Source: Novosphingobium sp. BW1
GTDB lineage: Bacteria; Pseudomonadota; Alphaproteobacteria; Sphingomonadales; Sphingomonadaceae
Length of the DNA: 64,000 nt
Assembly (NCBI RefSeq): GCF_008107685.1
Contig: NZ_VIRF01000065.1
Coordinates: forward strand, 1 to 64,000
Direction of reading: 5' to 3'
How positions within the stretch are numbered: the stretch's first letter is position 1; the number at the start of each line of letters is the position of its first letter. Under the pieces are notes generated by a model. That model ran no database searches and had not been told where the DNA came from. It worked only from the letters and a program-made list of their open reading frames with translations. Below are positions 26,276 to 35,081 of the stretch, one piece after another. Made by a program: the position numbers and the translations under genes.

Positions 26276-28006
26276 ATGGGAACGCCGGTCTACAAGCGCA
26301 TTCTGGACCTGTTCGAGGCCGAGGGCGTCAACACGCTCTTTGGCATCCCCGACCCCAATTTCGTGCATCTCTTCCTCGAAGCGGAAAAGCGCGGCTGGAC
26401 GGTCGTGGCCCCGCATCATGAGGCCGCCGCCGGGTTCATGGCCGAGGCCGCGAGCCGAATGACAGGCAAGCCAGGGCTGTGCATCGGCACGCTGGGGCCG
26501 GGCATGGCGAACATGATGCCCGCGGTCCAGTGCGCACGGGTGGAGAACTCGCCTGTCATCTTCCTGGGAGGTCAGCGTGCCCGCGTGACCGAGCGGCGGG
26601 TGCGGCGCGGGCGTATCCAGTTCGTCCGGCAGGAGCCGATGATCGAAGATTCGGTGAAGTATTCGGGCTCGATCGAATACGCCGACCAGACCGACGAAAT
26701 CGTGCGCGAAGCGATCCGCCAGGCGCTTTCGGGCCGTCCGGGCCCTTCCTACATCGAGTACCCGGCCCACGTTATCCTGGAAGAGCTCGACCTGCCCGAG
26801 GTCGCTCCGCCTGCCAGCTACCGTCTCGTCAATCAGGGCGCGGACATCGACAGGGTGCGCGAGGCCGCGCGCCTTATCGGCGAGGCGAAGAACCCGATCC
26901 TGCTGCTGGGGCACGCCGTCCACACCACCCGCATGGGCGCGGCGGTGAAGGACCTTGCTCTGCTGATGAACTGCCCGGTCGTCCAGACCTCGGGTGGTAC
27001 GTCCTACATTGAGGGGCTGGAGGACCGCACTTTCCAGTACGTTTTCTCCGATGCCTCGCTCGAAGCGGTCGAGGAATCGGATCTCGTCGTGGCGCTGGGC
27101 ACCGAGATCGGTGAACCGCTGCACTATGGCACCACGCGCTGGTGGGCGAAAAACAACGCCACGCGTAAGTGGATCTACGTCGAGCAGGACCCGACGGCGA
27201 TCGGCGTCAATCGCCCGATCGACGTGCCGCTTGTGGGCGACCTGCGCGGTGTCGTGCCCCAGCTCGTGCGCGAACTTCAGGCCGCTCCGCGTGATCCGGC
27301 ACCGGGGCTTGCGGCGTTCATGAAGGACGGCAAGGCCGAACTCGACGCGCTGGCCAAGGAAACCGAGAGCAAGTCGGGCGGCGGCGAGGTCGGTATTCAC
27401 ACCTCGCGGATGGTGGTCGAAGCCACGAAGGCCTTCCCCAAGGACGGCATCCTCATCCGCGATGGCGGGGCCACGGTGGTCTATCAATGGACCTATTCGC
27501 AGTGCAAACCGCACGACGTGATCTGGAACCAGAACTACGGCCACATCGGCACCGGGCTTCCCTACGCGACCGGCGCGATGCTGGCCGACCGCGCGGCGAC
27601 CGGCGAAAGCCGGCCGGGCATGCTGCTTACTTCGGACAGCTCGTTCCTGTTCCACGTCGCCGAACTGGAAACCGCGGTGCGCTGCAAGCTTCCGCTGGTC
27701 TGCGTGGTCGGGGTCGATTTCCAGTGGGGTCTCGAGGTCGGCGTCTACAAGCGCACCTTCGGACAGGGCACGAGCGAGATCGGCACGCACTGGAGCAACG
27801 AGGTCCGGCTCGACAAGATGGCGCAAGGGTTCGGCTGCCATGGCGAATTCGTGGAGGACATCGCTGACCTTCAGCCTGCCATTGAGCGGGCCTATGCCAG
27901 CGGCAAGTGCGCGGTGATCCACGTCCGCATCGATCCCAAGGCGAACTCCGAGGAGATGCCCAAGTACGAGAAGTTCCGGACCTGGTACGCCGAAGGGTCG
28001 CAGTAA
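26276..28006 (+). CDS. Thiamine diphosphate-dependent enzyme (acetolactate synthase/decarboxylase superfamily)
   Basis: The 576-residue protein has the three-domain layout of this family: an N-terminal pyrimidine-binding domain with catalytic Glu49 in PHHEAAAGF, a central Rossmann-like domain, and a C-terminal pyrophosphate domain. In the metal/ThDP motif the usual GDGSF reads SDSSF, and the usual NN pair is replaced by VDFQWG, so the cofactor site is unusual. It could be a 2-hydroxyacyl-CoA lyase or a 2-oxoacid decarboxylase, releasing an aldehyde for the aldehyde dehydrogenase encoded next. AAGAGGG precedes the ATG. Confidence 0.82.
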   Translation: MGTPVYKRILDLFEAEGVNTLFGIPDPNFVHLFLEAEKRGWTVVAPHHEAAAGFMAEAASRMTGKPGLCIGTLGPGMANMMPAVQCARVENSPVIFLGGQRARVTERRVRRGRIQFVRQEPMIEDSVKYSGSIEYADQTDEIVREAIRQALSGRPGPSYIEYPAHVILEELDLPEVAPPASYRLVNQGADIDRVREAARLIGEAKNPILLLGHAVHTTRMGAAVKDLALLMNCPVVQTSGGTSYIEGLEDRTFQYVFSDASLEAVEESDLVVALGTEIGEPLHYGTTRWWAKNNATRKWIYVEQDPTAIGVNRPIDVPLVGDLRGVVPQLVRELQAAPRDPAPGLAAFMKDGKAELDALAKETESKSGGGEVGIHTSRMVVEATKAFPKDGILIRDGGATVVYQWTYSQCKPHDVIWNQNYGHIGTGLPYATGAMLADRAATGESRPGMLLTSDSSFLFHVAELETAVRCKLPLVCVVGVDFQWGLEVGVYKRTFGQGTSEIGTHWSNEVRLDKMAQGFGCHGEFVEDIADLQPAIERAYASGKCAVIHVRIDPKANSEEMPKYEKFRTWYAEGSQ

Positions 28007-28038
28007 GGATCGCGAAACGCGAAGCCGGGGAGAGGCAG

Positions 28039-29454
28039 ATGCGCGACTACCGCATGTTCTATATCGATGGTGCCTGGGTCGAACCCGAAGGCACCGAGAC
28101 GCAGGATCTCGTCAATCCGGCGAGTGAAGAGATCTCGGGCCGGATTGCGTTGGGCCGCGCGGGCGATGTCGACAAGGCCGTCGCGGCCGCACGGCGCGCC
28201 TTTCTCGCCTGGTCGCATTCGACGCGCGCGGAGCGCCTCGCACTGCTGCGCCGGATCAAGGCCGAGTTCGAGGCGCGGCAGGGCGATCTTGCTGCCGCGA
28301 TTACTGAGGAGATGGGCGCGCCGGCAAGCCTGGCGGGCGGCTTCCATACGTTCCTGGGCCTTGGCCATCTCGACGCTGCGATCGCTGCGCTGGAATCCTA
28401 CGAATTCGAGGAGAAGCTGGGCGATACGCTGGTGGTGAAGGAGCCCATCGGTGTGTGCGGCCTTATCACGCCGTGGAACTGGCCGATCAACCAGGTCACG
28501 GTGAAGGTGTTTCCTGCCCTTGCCACGGGCTGCACCGTGGTTCTGAAACCGCCGCAGCTCGCCGCTTATTCCGCGCAGATTCTGGCCGAGATCCTCGATG
28601 CAGCGGGCGTTCCGGCAGGTGTCTTCAACATGGTGCAGGGAAAGGGCTCGGTTATCGGCACCGCGCTTTCGACCCATCCCGACGTCGACATGATCAGCTT
28701 TACAGGGTCCGAGAGCGTGGGCGTCCAGATTCAGAAGGACGCGGCCGATACGGTGAAGCGCGTGTGCCTCGAACTGGGCGGCAAGAGCCCGTACATCGTG
28801 CTTGACGATGCCTCGACGATGGAGCGCGTGGCGAGCGCGGTTGCCTCGATGATGATGAACTCCGGGCAGACCTGCAGCGCGGGCTCGCGTCTCCTTGTTC
28901 CCGCCGCTCGGTTCGAGGAGGCGAAAGCGCTTGCCGCCAGGACCGCCGGGTCCCTCGCAGTGGGTGATCCTGTGGGCAATGTCGCGATGGGGCCGGTCGT
29001 CTCGAAGGAGCAGTTTGACACCGTTCAGAACTACATCGCGCAAGGCATCGCGGAAGGTGCCGAGCTGATCGCCGGAGGGCCGGGCCGCCCTGAGGGGTTG
29101 GAGGTGGGCTTCTACGTAAAGCCGACCGTGTTCGTCAGCGACAATTCCACGCTAGTTGCGCGTGAGGAGATTTTCGGGCCGGTCCTAGTGATGATCCCCT
29201 ATGAGGGGATCGAGGACGCCATCGCCATCGCCAATGACACGGACTTCGGCTTGGCCGCCTATGTCGATGGCGAAGACATCGCGGCCTGCCGGGGCATTGC
29301 GCGGCGCATCCGGGCCGGAGCGATCTATCTCAACGGCGGGTTCGACTTCGCCGCACCCTTCGGAGGCTACAAGCGCAGCGGAAATGGCCGCGAATGGGGC
29401 GCGCACGGCTTTGCCGAGTACCTGGAGACCAAGTCGATCATGGGGCACGGCTGA
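28039..29454 (+). CDS. Aldehyde dehydrogenase (NAD(P)+)
   Basis: A 471-residue enzyme with catalytic Cys279 (SGQTCSAGS), general base Glu245 (CLELGGKSP), the cofactor segment ITPWNWP and the closing GYKRSGNGRE. It oxidises an aldehyde to an acid in the cytoplasm. The start has GGGGAGAGG shortly before the ATG. It lies 32 bases after the ThDP enzyme gene, which fits a lyase/decarboxylase-then-oxidation step. Its stop overlaps the next gene's start (TGATG). Confidence 0.93.
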   Translation: MRDYRMFYIDGAWVEPEGTETQDLVNPASEEISGRIALGRAGDVDKAVAAARRAFLAWSHSTRAERLALLRRIKAEFEARQGDLAAAITEEMGAPASLAGGFHTFLGLGHLDAAIAALESYEFEEKLGDTLVVKEPIGVCGLITPWNWPINQVTVKVFPALATGCTVVLKPPQLAAYSAQILAEILDAAGVPAGVFNMVQGKGSVIGTALSTHPDVDMISFTGSESVGVQIQKDAADTVKRVCLELGGKSPYIVLDDASTMERVASAVASMMMNSGQTCSAGSRLLVPAARFEEAKALAARTAGSLAVGDPVGNVAMGPVVSKEQFDTVQNYIAQGIAEGAELIAGGPGRPEGLEVGFYVKPTVFVSDNSTLVAREEIFGPVLVMIPYEGIEDAIAIANDTDFGLAAYVDGEDIAACRGIARRIRAGAIYLNGGFDFAAPFGGYKRSGNGREWGAHGFAEYLETKSIMGHG

Positions 29455-31055
29455 TGGCCCCGGGCAGTCGCTACTCTGGGCCGGACGGTGCACGCTCTGC
29501 GCAGGACTGGACGCTGGAGCGGATCACGCGGTCCAGCCGCCTGTTCGGTGCCAATGGTCTGCGCACCGGGGCGGACGGGCGTATCTACGTCGCTCAGGTT
29601 GCAGGCAGCGCGGTGACCGCGCTCGATCCCGATACCGGAGAGGCCAGCCCCGTGAGCGCCATTGACGGGCCGATTACCGCGCCCGACGACATTGCCTTTG
29701 ACAGCGCAGGCAATCTTTATGCCACCGAGATCACGCTGGGGCGCGTCTCGATGCTGGCGCCGGACGGGAGCTACCGCGTGATCCATGGCGATATGCCGGT
29801 GGCGAACCCGATCACGGTTCATCACGACCGCCTCTTCGCAGGTGAATGCCGCATGGGCGGGCGTGTATTCGAGCTCGATGCGGTGGGCGGATCACATCGC
29901 CAGATCCTGGCCGATGTGCCCATGCCCAATGCCTTCTCCATCGGGCCCGATGGCCTTCTTTACATGCCGATCATGGCGACCAACGAGATCTGGCGGGTCG
30001 ATCCGGCCGGCGGCGCACCCGAAGTCGTCGTGGGGGACCTTGGCGTGCCGGACTCGGTCAAGTTCGATGCCAAGGGCCGGATCATCTCGACCCAGGTGGC
30101 GAGCGGGCAGGTGCTTCGAATCGACCCGCAAACGGGCGCGCGCGAGGTGCTGGCCCAGCTTGCGCCGGGCCTCGACAACTGTACGTTCGTGGGCGAGCGG
30201 CTGTTCGTCTCCTCGATCCCCGGCGAGGTGACCGAAATCCGCGCCGATGGCTCTGTCCGCCCGTTGGTGGAGCGCGGTCTGCAATGGCCGATGGGCCTGG
30301 CCCTTGCCGAGGATGGCAGCCTGTTTGTCGCCGACGGCGGGTTTACCTACACCCTTGCACCGGGCGGAGAGCCGCAACTTGCCGGCTGCCTGTTTTCGCC
30401 TGGCTTTCCCGGCTTCGTGCGCGGCGTGGTCGCGGCCGGAGAGGGTGTCTGGGTGACGACCAACTCGATGGGCGCGGTCATGCGCTGGAACACGGGCGAA
30501 GGCACGAGTACCCCGCTCAGCACGGGGCATGAGATCCTTTACGGCCTTGCCATGCGCGATACCGAAACAGTCGTGTTCGCCGATGGCGGGGCGGGGCGCG
30601 TGCTGCTTGCGGGGCCGGGAGGCCTCGAGGAACTGGCGCGCGACCTGGCGCGGCCCATGGGCGTTGCCCTGACCGCAGGGGGAGATGTTTTGGTCAGCGA
30701 AAGTGCCGGTGGCCGGGTGGTGCGCTGTGTGGGCGGCCGTCAGAAAACCGTACTCGATGGACTGGGCGAGCCGCAAGGCATTGCGGTCGTTGATGAGACG
30801 CTGTTCGTGGTCGATGTGGAACGCCAGGAAGTGATCGCGTGCGATCTTGCCACGGGCCGGCGCGAAACGCTTGCAACCGGTCTGCCGGTCAAGGCGCCTC
30901 CCGGCGTGGTCCCCAAGCTCCTGGGCGGAGTGGGCGACATGTCCGGCCCGATGGTACCCTTCTGCGGACTGGCCGCGCGCGATGCGAACACGGTTTACGT
31001 ATCAGGCGACGCGGAGGGCAGCGTGCTGCGCCTGACTTTTGAAGGAAGAAGGTGA
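29454..31055 (+). CDS. SMP-30/NHL-type beta-propeller protein
   Basis: This 533-residue protein is built of repeated blades, each with a G-NGL/DDIAFDSAGNLYA/PMGLALAEDGSLFVADGG pattern, like gluconolactonase/SMP-30 or NHL proteins. It is longer than the usual 300-residue six-bladed form, so it may hold two propellers or extra blades. No signal peptide is evident. Being the last gene of the block B operon, it could be a lactonase opening the lactone made by the Baeyer-Villiger enzyme; this is inferred from context. A hairpin-rich repeat follows it. Confidence 0.75.
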   Translation: MAPGSRYSGPDGARSAQDWTLERITRSSRLFGANGLRTGADGRIYVAQVAGSAVTALDPDTGEASPVSAIDGPITAPDDIAFDSAGNLYATEITLGRVSMLAPDGSYRVIHGDMPVANPITVHHDRLFAGECRMGGRVFELDAVGGSHRQILADVPMPNAFSIGPDGLLYMPIMATNEIWRVDPAGGAPEVVVGDLGVPDSVKFDAKGRIISTQVASGQVLRIDPQTGAREVLAQLAPGLDNCTFVGERLFVSSIPGEVTEIRADGSVRPLVERGLQWPMGLALAEDGSLFVADGGFTYTLAPGGEPQLAGCLFSPGFPGFVRGVVAAGEGVWVTTNSMGAVMRWNTGEGTSTPLSTGHEILYGLAMRDTETVVFADGGAGRVLLAGPGGLEELARDLARPMGVALTAGGDVLVSESAGGRVVRCVGGRQKTVLDGLGEPQGIAVVDETLFVVDVERQEVIACDLATGRRETLATGLPVKAPPGVVPKLLGGVGDMSGPMVPFCGLAARDANTVYVSGDAEGSVLRLTFEGRR

Positions 31056-31056
31056 T

Positions 31057-31170
31057 TCAAGGGGCCATCGTCCCTTGATCCCATACTGGACGACCTCACC
31101 TTTCTTAGCCAGCGTGGCGGGCGGGACCTGAGGTCGCCAGTTTGGGGAGCCAGAGGGCAATGGCCCTCGG
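31057..31170. repeat. Dispersed hairpin-rich intergenic repeat, copy B
   Basis: Parts are TCAAGGG/CCCTTGA (31057-31063 with 31072-31078), CGACCTCA/TGAGGTCG (31091-31098 with 31129-31136) around exactly 30 bases, then AGTTTGGGGAGCC and GAGGGC-AATG-GCCCTC (31153-31168) followed by a T-rich stretch. It matches copy A part for part and again lies between converging genes. Confidence 0.72.
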
Positions 31171-31179
31171 GTATTTTCT

Positions 31180-31962
31180 TCACATGTCCCCCAACTGCCT
31201 TGTCACTGTCTGTGCGCCCCCGACAAGAGCCTTGCCGAGCCGAAGCCGAGCTTTCTCGTCGAGCGTGCGCGACAGCGCCAGTGCGACAAGAGCGTGCGAG
31301 GGAGTTTCGGAGGTACGGTAGACGGGCGCGGCCATTACCGTGACCCCGGCGATGTAGTGTCCCACATCGGCTGCGTAGCCTTGCGCGCGAGTCTCGAGGA
31401 CCTGCTCGCTCCACAGTGCGAAGTCGGGCGGGTTGTCCCAGCGCAGCTTCTCGAAGCGGGGGCGCAGGCGTTCCATATCGTGTCCACCGAAGGCCGCGAT
31501 GCAGCGGCCCGTGGCGCTCAGCAGTGCGGGAAAGCGGCTGCCGACTTCGGTCGAGAGGCGGAAATTGCCGGCGCCCTCGGCCACGGCCACGGCGGTGATC
31601 CGATCCAGCCCGGAAATTTCGACGCCGATACAGGTCACCGCGAAGCGTGTGGCAAGGTCGTTGAGGACCGGCTGGGCGAGGCTGGCGAAGGGATCGCGGT
31701 GCAACCAGTGGCGCGCGAGCGAAAGGACGCCGGGCCCCAGCGAATAGCGCTTCGTTGCCGTATCGAGGCTGACGAGTTCCTCCTCCAGCAGGGCGCGCAG
31801 GACGTAAAGGCAGGTGCTGGGGACGAGGCCGAGTTCGCGCGCGATCGGTTGCAGGCCCTTCGGCACTTCGCTGCGTCCGAGCAGGCGCAGAATGGCGGCC
31901 GCCCTGGCGATGGCGGGTGCCTTGCTGTCCTTCACGGCGGTATCGAGAGAGCGATCTTTCAT
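31180..31962 (-). CDS. IclR-family transcriptional regulator
   Basis: A 260-residue regulator with an N-terminal winged helix (ARAAAILRLLGRSEVPKGL, then LVPSTCLYVLRALLEEELV) and a C-terminal effector domain. It is divergent from the CoA ligase at 32063, and a perfect palindrome lies 12 bases before its start, so self-regulation and control of the divergent operon are likely. Its 3' end converges with block B across repeat copy B. Confidence 0.9.
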   Translation of the reverse strand: MKDRSLDTAVKDSKAPAIARAAAILRLLGRSEVPKGLQPIARELGLVPSTCLYVLRALLEEELVSLDTATKRYSLGPGVLSLARHWLHRDPFASLAQPVLNDLATRFAVTCIGVEISGLDRITAVAVAEGAGNFRLSTEVGSRFPALLSATGRCIAAFGGHDMERLRPRFEKLRWDNPPDFALWSEQVLETRAQGYAADVGHYIAGVTVMAAPVYRTSETPSHALVALALSRTLDEKARLRLGKALVGGAQTVTRQLGDM

Positions 31963-31973
31963 TCGATATAGTG

Positions 31974-31989
31974 AATACTATTCAGTATT
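31974..31989. promoter_or_regulatory. IclR operator-like palindrome
   Basis: AATACT-ATTC-AGTATT is a perfect 16-base inverted repeat in an AT-rich patch, 12 bases upstream of the IclR start and about 75 bases before the CoA ligase start. Length and placement fit an IclR-type operator shared by divergent genes. Confidence 0.65.
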
Positions 31990-32062
31990 TGAAACAGCAA
32001 GCATATTTCTGTGTACAAGGGGGCAGACCACAGGGCGAGACTCGCCCGGAAGAGGAATGGCC

Positions 32063-33625
32063 ATGGCCTTGTTGAGCGACTTCACCAGCTTTGCCGATGC
32101 GCAGCAGCACGCCACATCTGCGCGGCTGTGGGACCTGTTTGAGGGAACGCGCGAACATTTCAATATCGCGAACGAGGCGATCTTGCGCCATGCCGACGGC
32201 TCAGGCCGGGCGGCGGTGCGCGTCGCCCACGCCGATGGCACGAACGAGATCCTGAGCTTCGATGTGGTGGCTAGCGGTGCGGCGCGCTTTGCGCATTGGC
32301 TTGATGCCAACGGGGTGACGAAGGGGGACCGGATCGCCTTCATGCTCGAACCTTCGCTGCCCTTCTACGTCTGCCTGTTCGGCGCGATGCTGCATGGCGC
32401 GATCTCGGTGCCGCTGTTCACGCTGTTCGGGCCCGACGCGCTGCGCCTGCGGGTGGAAGACTGTACTCCGGCGATTCTTCTCACCAACGCCGAGAAGGCG
32501 CCGATGGCCCGCACCATCGCGGGGCCACGCGTGGTCGTGGCGGACGAGGCGCTGCTGGAAACACTTGCGGGGTATCCCGATGTCTACACGCCACAGACGT
32601 CGGGCGAGGACCTCGCCTGCTTCCAGTACACCAGCGGGACCACACGCGAGCTGCCCGAGGCGGTTCGCCATACGCATCGCTCGCTTGTCACGCTGATGTT
32701 CGCGGCGCTCTATGGCACCGGCATCCGCCCCGGCGATGAGTTCTTCTGCCCCTCCTCGCCCGCTTGGGGGCACGGCTTGTGGCACGGTACGCTGGCCCCG
32801 CTGGGCCTGGGCATCACCACGGGGACGATGGGGCGCGGCAAGTTCGATGCAGTGCGCCTTATGGAGGCGCTGCAGGAGTTCGGGATCACCAACATGTCGG
32901 CCGCCGCGACCCACTACCGCATGATGAAGAATACCGGCCGGTCAGGCGATTTCGCGTTCGTGATCCGCAAATTGTCCTATACCGGCGAGCCGATCGATCC
33001 GGCGACGCTTGCCTGGATCGACGCGACGTTCGGCGTCGATGCCTGCTCGATGTACGGCACGACCGAGATCGGGGTGGTCCTGGTGAACTATCCGGGGGCC
33101 AAGGACTTCACGGTCAAGCCGGGTTCGCTGGGCAAACCCGTGCCGGGTCTTGAACTGCAGGTGCAGCGTCCCGATGGAACCCCCGTGGAGCCGGGCGAGG
33201 TGGGGGAACTCATGCTGAGCCGCAAGTCGGGCTGGCTCTCGACCAAGGACCGGGCGAAGATCGATGCGGACGGGTATTTCTACCACTGCGGCCGCGCCGA
33301 CGACGTCATCATCTCGGCGGGCTGGACGATGAGCGCGGTGGAGATCGAGAACACCCTGCTCAAGCACGAGGATGTGCGCGAATGCGCGGTTATCGGCGCG
33401 CCCGACGAGAAGCGCGGCCAGGTAGTGAAAGCCTTCGTGATCTCGCCCCGCACACCGGGCGAGAGCTTCGTGAAGGAACTTCAGGATTTCACCCGTACGC
33501 GGCTCGCCCAGCATGAATTCCCGCGCATCGTCGAGTTCGTCGACGAACTGCCCAAGACCCCGGCGGGCAAGGTCAACCGCAAGATCCTGCGCGACCGCGA
33601 AGCGGCGGCGATTACCCCCGCCTGA
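32063..33625 (+). CDS. AMP-dependent acyl-CoA synthetase
   Basis: A 520-residue ANL-family ligase with FQYTSGTTREL (phosphate loop), CSMYGTTEIG, the hinge region FYHCGRADDVIISAG and the catalytic lysine in TPAGKVNRK. ATG 32063 follows GGAAGAGG at seven bases; an ATG six bases earlier is too close to it. It heads the short operon with the second double-hotdog dehydratase and is divergent from the IclR gene. The shape resembles medium-chain or aromatic acid ligases; the substrate is unknown. Confidence 0.9.
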   Translation: MALLSDFTSFADAQQHATSARLWDLFEGTREHFNIANEAILRHADGSGRAAVRVAHADGTNEILSFDVVASGAARFAHWLDANGVTKGDRIAFMLEPSLPFYVCLFGAMLHGAISVPLFTLFGPDALRLRVEDCTPAILLTNAEKAPMARTIAGPRVVVADEALLETLAGYPDVYTPQTSGEDLACFQYTSGTTRELPEAVRHTHRSLVTLMFAALYGTGIRPGDEFFCPSSPAWGHGLWHGTLAPLGLGITTGTMGRGKFDAVRLMEALQEFGITNMSAAATHYRMMKNTGRSGDFAFVIRKLSYTGEPIDPATLAWIDATFGVDACSMYGTTEIGVVLVNYPGAKDFTVKPGSLGKPVPGLELQVQRPDGTPVEPGEVGELMLSRKSGWLSTKDRAKIDADGYFYHCGRADDVIISAGWTMSAVEIENTLLKHEDVRECAVIGAPDEKRGQVVKAFVISPRTPGESFVKELQDFTRTRLAQHEFPRIVEFVDELPKTPAGKVNRKILRDREAAAITPA

Positions 33626-33658
33626 CACAAGACAACAGCTATTCGAAGGAGAGGACCC

Positions 33659-34798
33659 ATGGCAACCCAAGCTCAGGAAAAGAAGTTTCCCAAGATCACC
33701 GAGGAAGGGCTCGAGGATCTGCGCGCGCGCATCGGCGTACCCATCGAGAACACGGTTGAGCCGTGGAATTATGAGGCGACGCGCGACGCCATTCGTCACT
33801 ACGCCCACGGCATCGGCGATGATAACCCGCTGTGGTGCGATCCGGCCTACGCGGAGACGACCAGCTACGGCAGCATTGTTGCGCTGCCGAGCTTCCTCTT
33901 CACCACCAGCCGCATAGTCTCGGGCTATTGCGGTGGCCTGCCCGGTGTCCACGCGATGTGGGCGGGGGCGGACTGGACCTGGCACAAGCCGGTCCTGCGC
34001 GGTGACACGATCCGCACCGAGGCGCAGCTCAAGGACTTGATCGAGCACCAGACCCGCTTTGCCGGGCGCGCCTATCAGCAGATCTACCACGTCGATTTCT
34101 ACAACCAGCACGGCGACCACGTGGCCGAGTGCGATAGTTATGTATTCCGCACCGACCGCGACGAAGCGCGCGAGCGGGGCAGTAAGTACGACAGCGTGAA
34201 GGGCAAGGTGGAGACCATTGATCCGGCCCAGCTGGAGGAATGGTTCGACCTCTATCGTAACGAGGAAGTGCGCGGTTCGGCACCGCGCTATTGGGAAGAC
34301 GTGTCCGTGGGCGACAAGCTGCCCAAGATGATGAAGGGCCCGATGACGGTGACCGGATTCATCGGCTATGCGCAAGGCTGGGGCGGGCTCTATATCCGCA
34401 CCAACAAGCTGCACTTCCAGCTCATCGACGCGCATCCAGGGCTGGGCATTCCCAACAAGTTCGGGATCAAGGACGTGCCCGAGCGTGTTCACTGGGATGA
34501 TGACTTCGCACGCGAAGTCGGAACGCCCGGTGCCTATGACTACGGGCCGGAGCGCTGCAGCTGGTTGACCCACCACATGACCAACTGGGTCGGCGACGAC
34601 GGCTTCCTGACGCGGCACACCTGCCAGATCCGGCGTCACAATCCCGACGGCGACGTGATCTTCATCACCGGCGAAGTGGTCCGCAAGTTCGAGGAGGGCG
34701 GCAAGAAGTTCGTCGAGGTGCAGCAGCGTGCCGAAACCCACCGCGGCGAGATGAGCGCGATCGGAACCGCCATCGCGCAGCTGCCGAGCAAGGGCTGA
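33659..34798 (+). CDS. Double-hotdog (FAS1-like/MaoC) dehydratase, second copy
   Basis: A 379-residue paralogue of the protein at 19272. It begins MATQ, has a FAS1-like dehydratase half (TRDAIRHYAHGIGDDNPLW, then LPSFLFTT) and a C-terminal MaoC-like half from about YWEDVSVGDKLPKM. It likely acts on an enoyl-CoA or hydroxyacyl-CoA made after the ligase encoded upstream. AAGGAGAGG is placed well before the ATG. A hairpin with T-rich tail follows. Confidence 0.82.
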   Translation: MATQAQEKKFPKITEEGLEDLRARIGVPIENTVEPWNYEATRDAIRHYAHGIGDDNPLWCDPAYAETTSYGSIVALPSFLFTTSRIVSGYCGGLPGVHAMWAGADWTWHKPVLRGDTIRTEAQLKDLIEHQTRFAGRAYQQIYHVDFYNQHGDHVAECDSYVFRTDRDEARERGSKYDSVKGKVETIDPAQLEEWFDLYRNEEVRGSAPRYWEDVSVGDKLPKMMKGPMTVTGFIGYAQGWGGLYIRTNKLHFQLIDAHPGLGIPNKFGIKDVPERVHWDDDFAREVGTPGAYDYGPERCSWLTHHMTNWVGDDGFLTRHTCQIRRHNPDGDVIFITGEVVRKFEEGGKKFVEVQQRAETHRGEMSAIGTAIAQLPSKG

Positions 34799-34812
34799 GG
34801 GCACTGTTCAGA

Positions 34813-34855
34813 GGCCTTCGCGATGCCAAGGGGATCGCGGGGCCCTTTGTGTTTG
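34813..34855 (+). terminator. Hairpin after the second dehydratase gene
   Basis: GGCCTTCGCGAT (34813-34824) pairs with ATCGCGGGGCCC (34834-34845) with two wobbles and one mismatch, then TTTGTGTTTGG. It is a plausible intrinsic terminator. The next 40 bases are unusually AT-rich for this genome. Confidence 0.55.
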
Positions 34856-34899
34856 GGGTGCTGAAAAGTACAAATAAAAACAGTTTGATAGATATATAT

Positions 34900-35063
34900 C
34901 CGAGGGCAGCTGCCCTCGGGATCCCCATACCGTCGAGCTTGCTTGGCGCGCGCCATGGCAGGTGAGATTTCACACATACCTGATGACCTCGCGTTACTCG
35001 GCCAGCAAGGCGGGATAACCCCAAGGTAGACAACTTTGGGAGCCCGAAGGCGGGGGCCCCGCG
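34900..35063. repeat. Dispersed hairpin-rich intergenic repeat, copy C (degenerate)
   Basis: It starts with a perfect 20-base palindrome made of CCGAGGGCAG and its complement (34900-34919). Then follow GATGACCTCG, GGCCAGCAAGGCGGG and AACTTTGGGAGCCCGAAGG (34982-35050), which match the middle and last parts of copies A and B. The long stem is decayed. It again separates converging genes. Confidence 0.6.
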
Positions 35064-35081
35064 CAAATCATTCTTGTTCTG

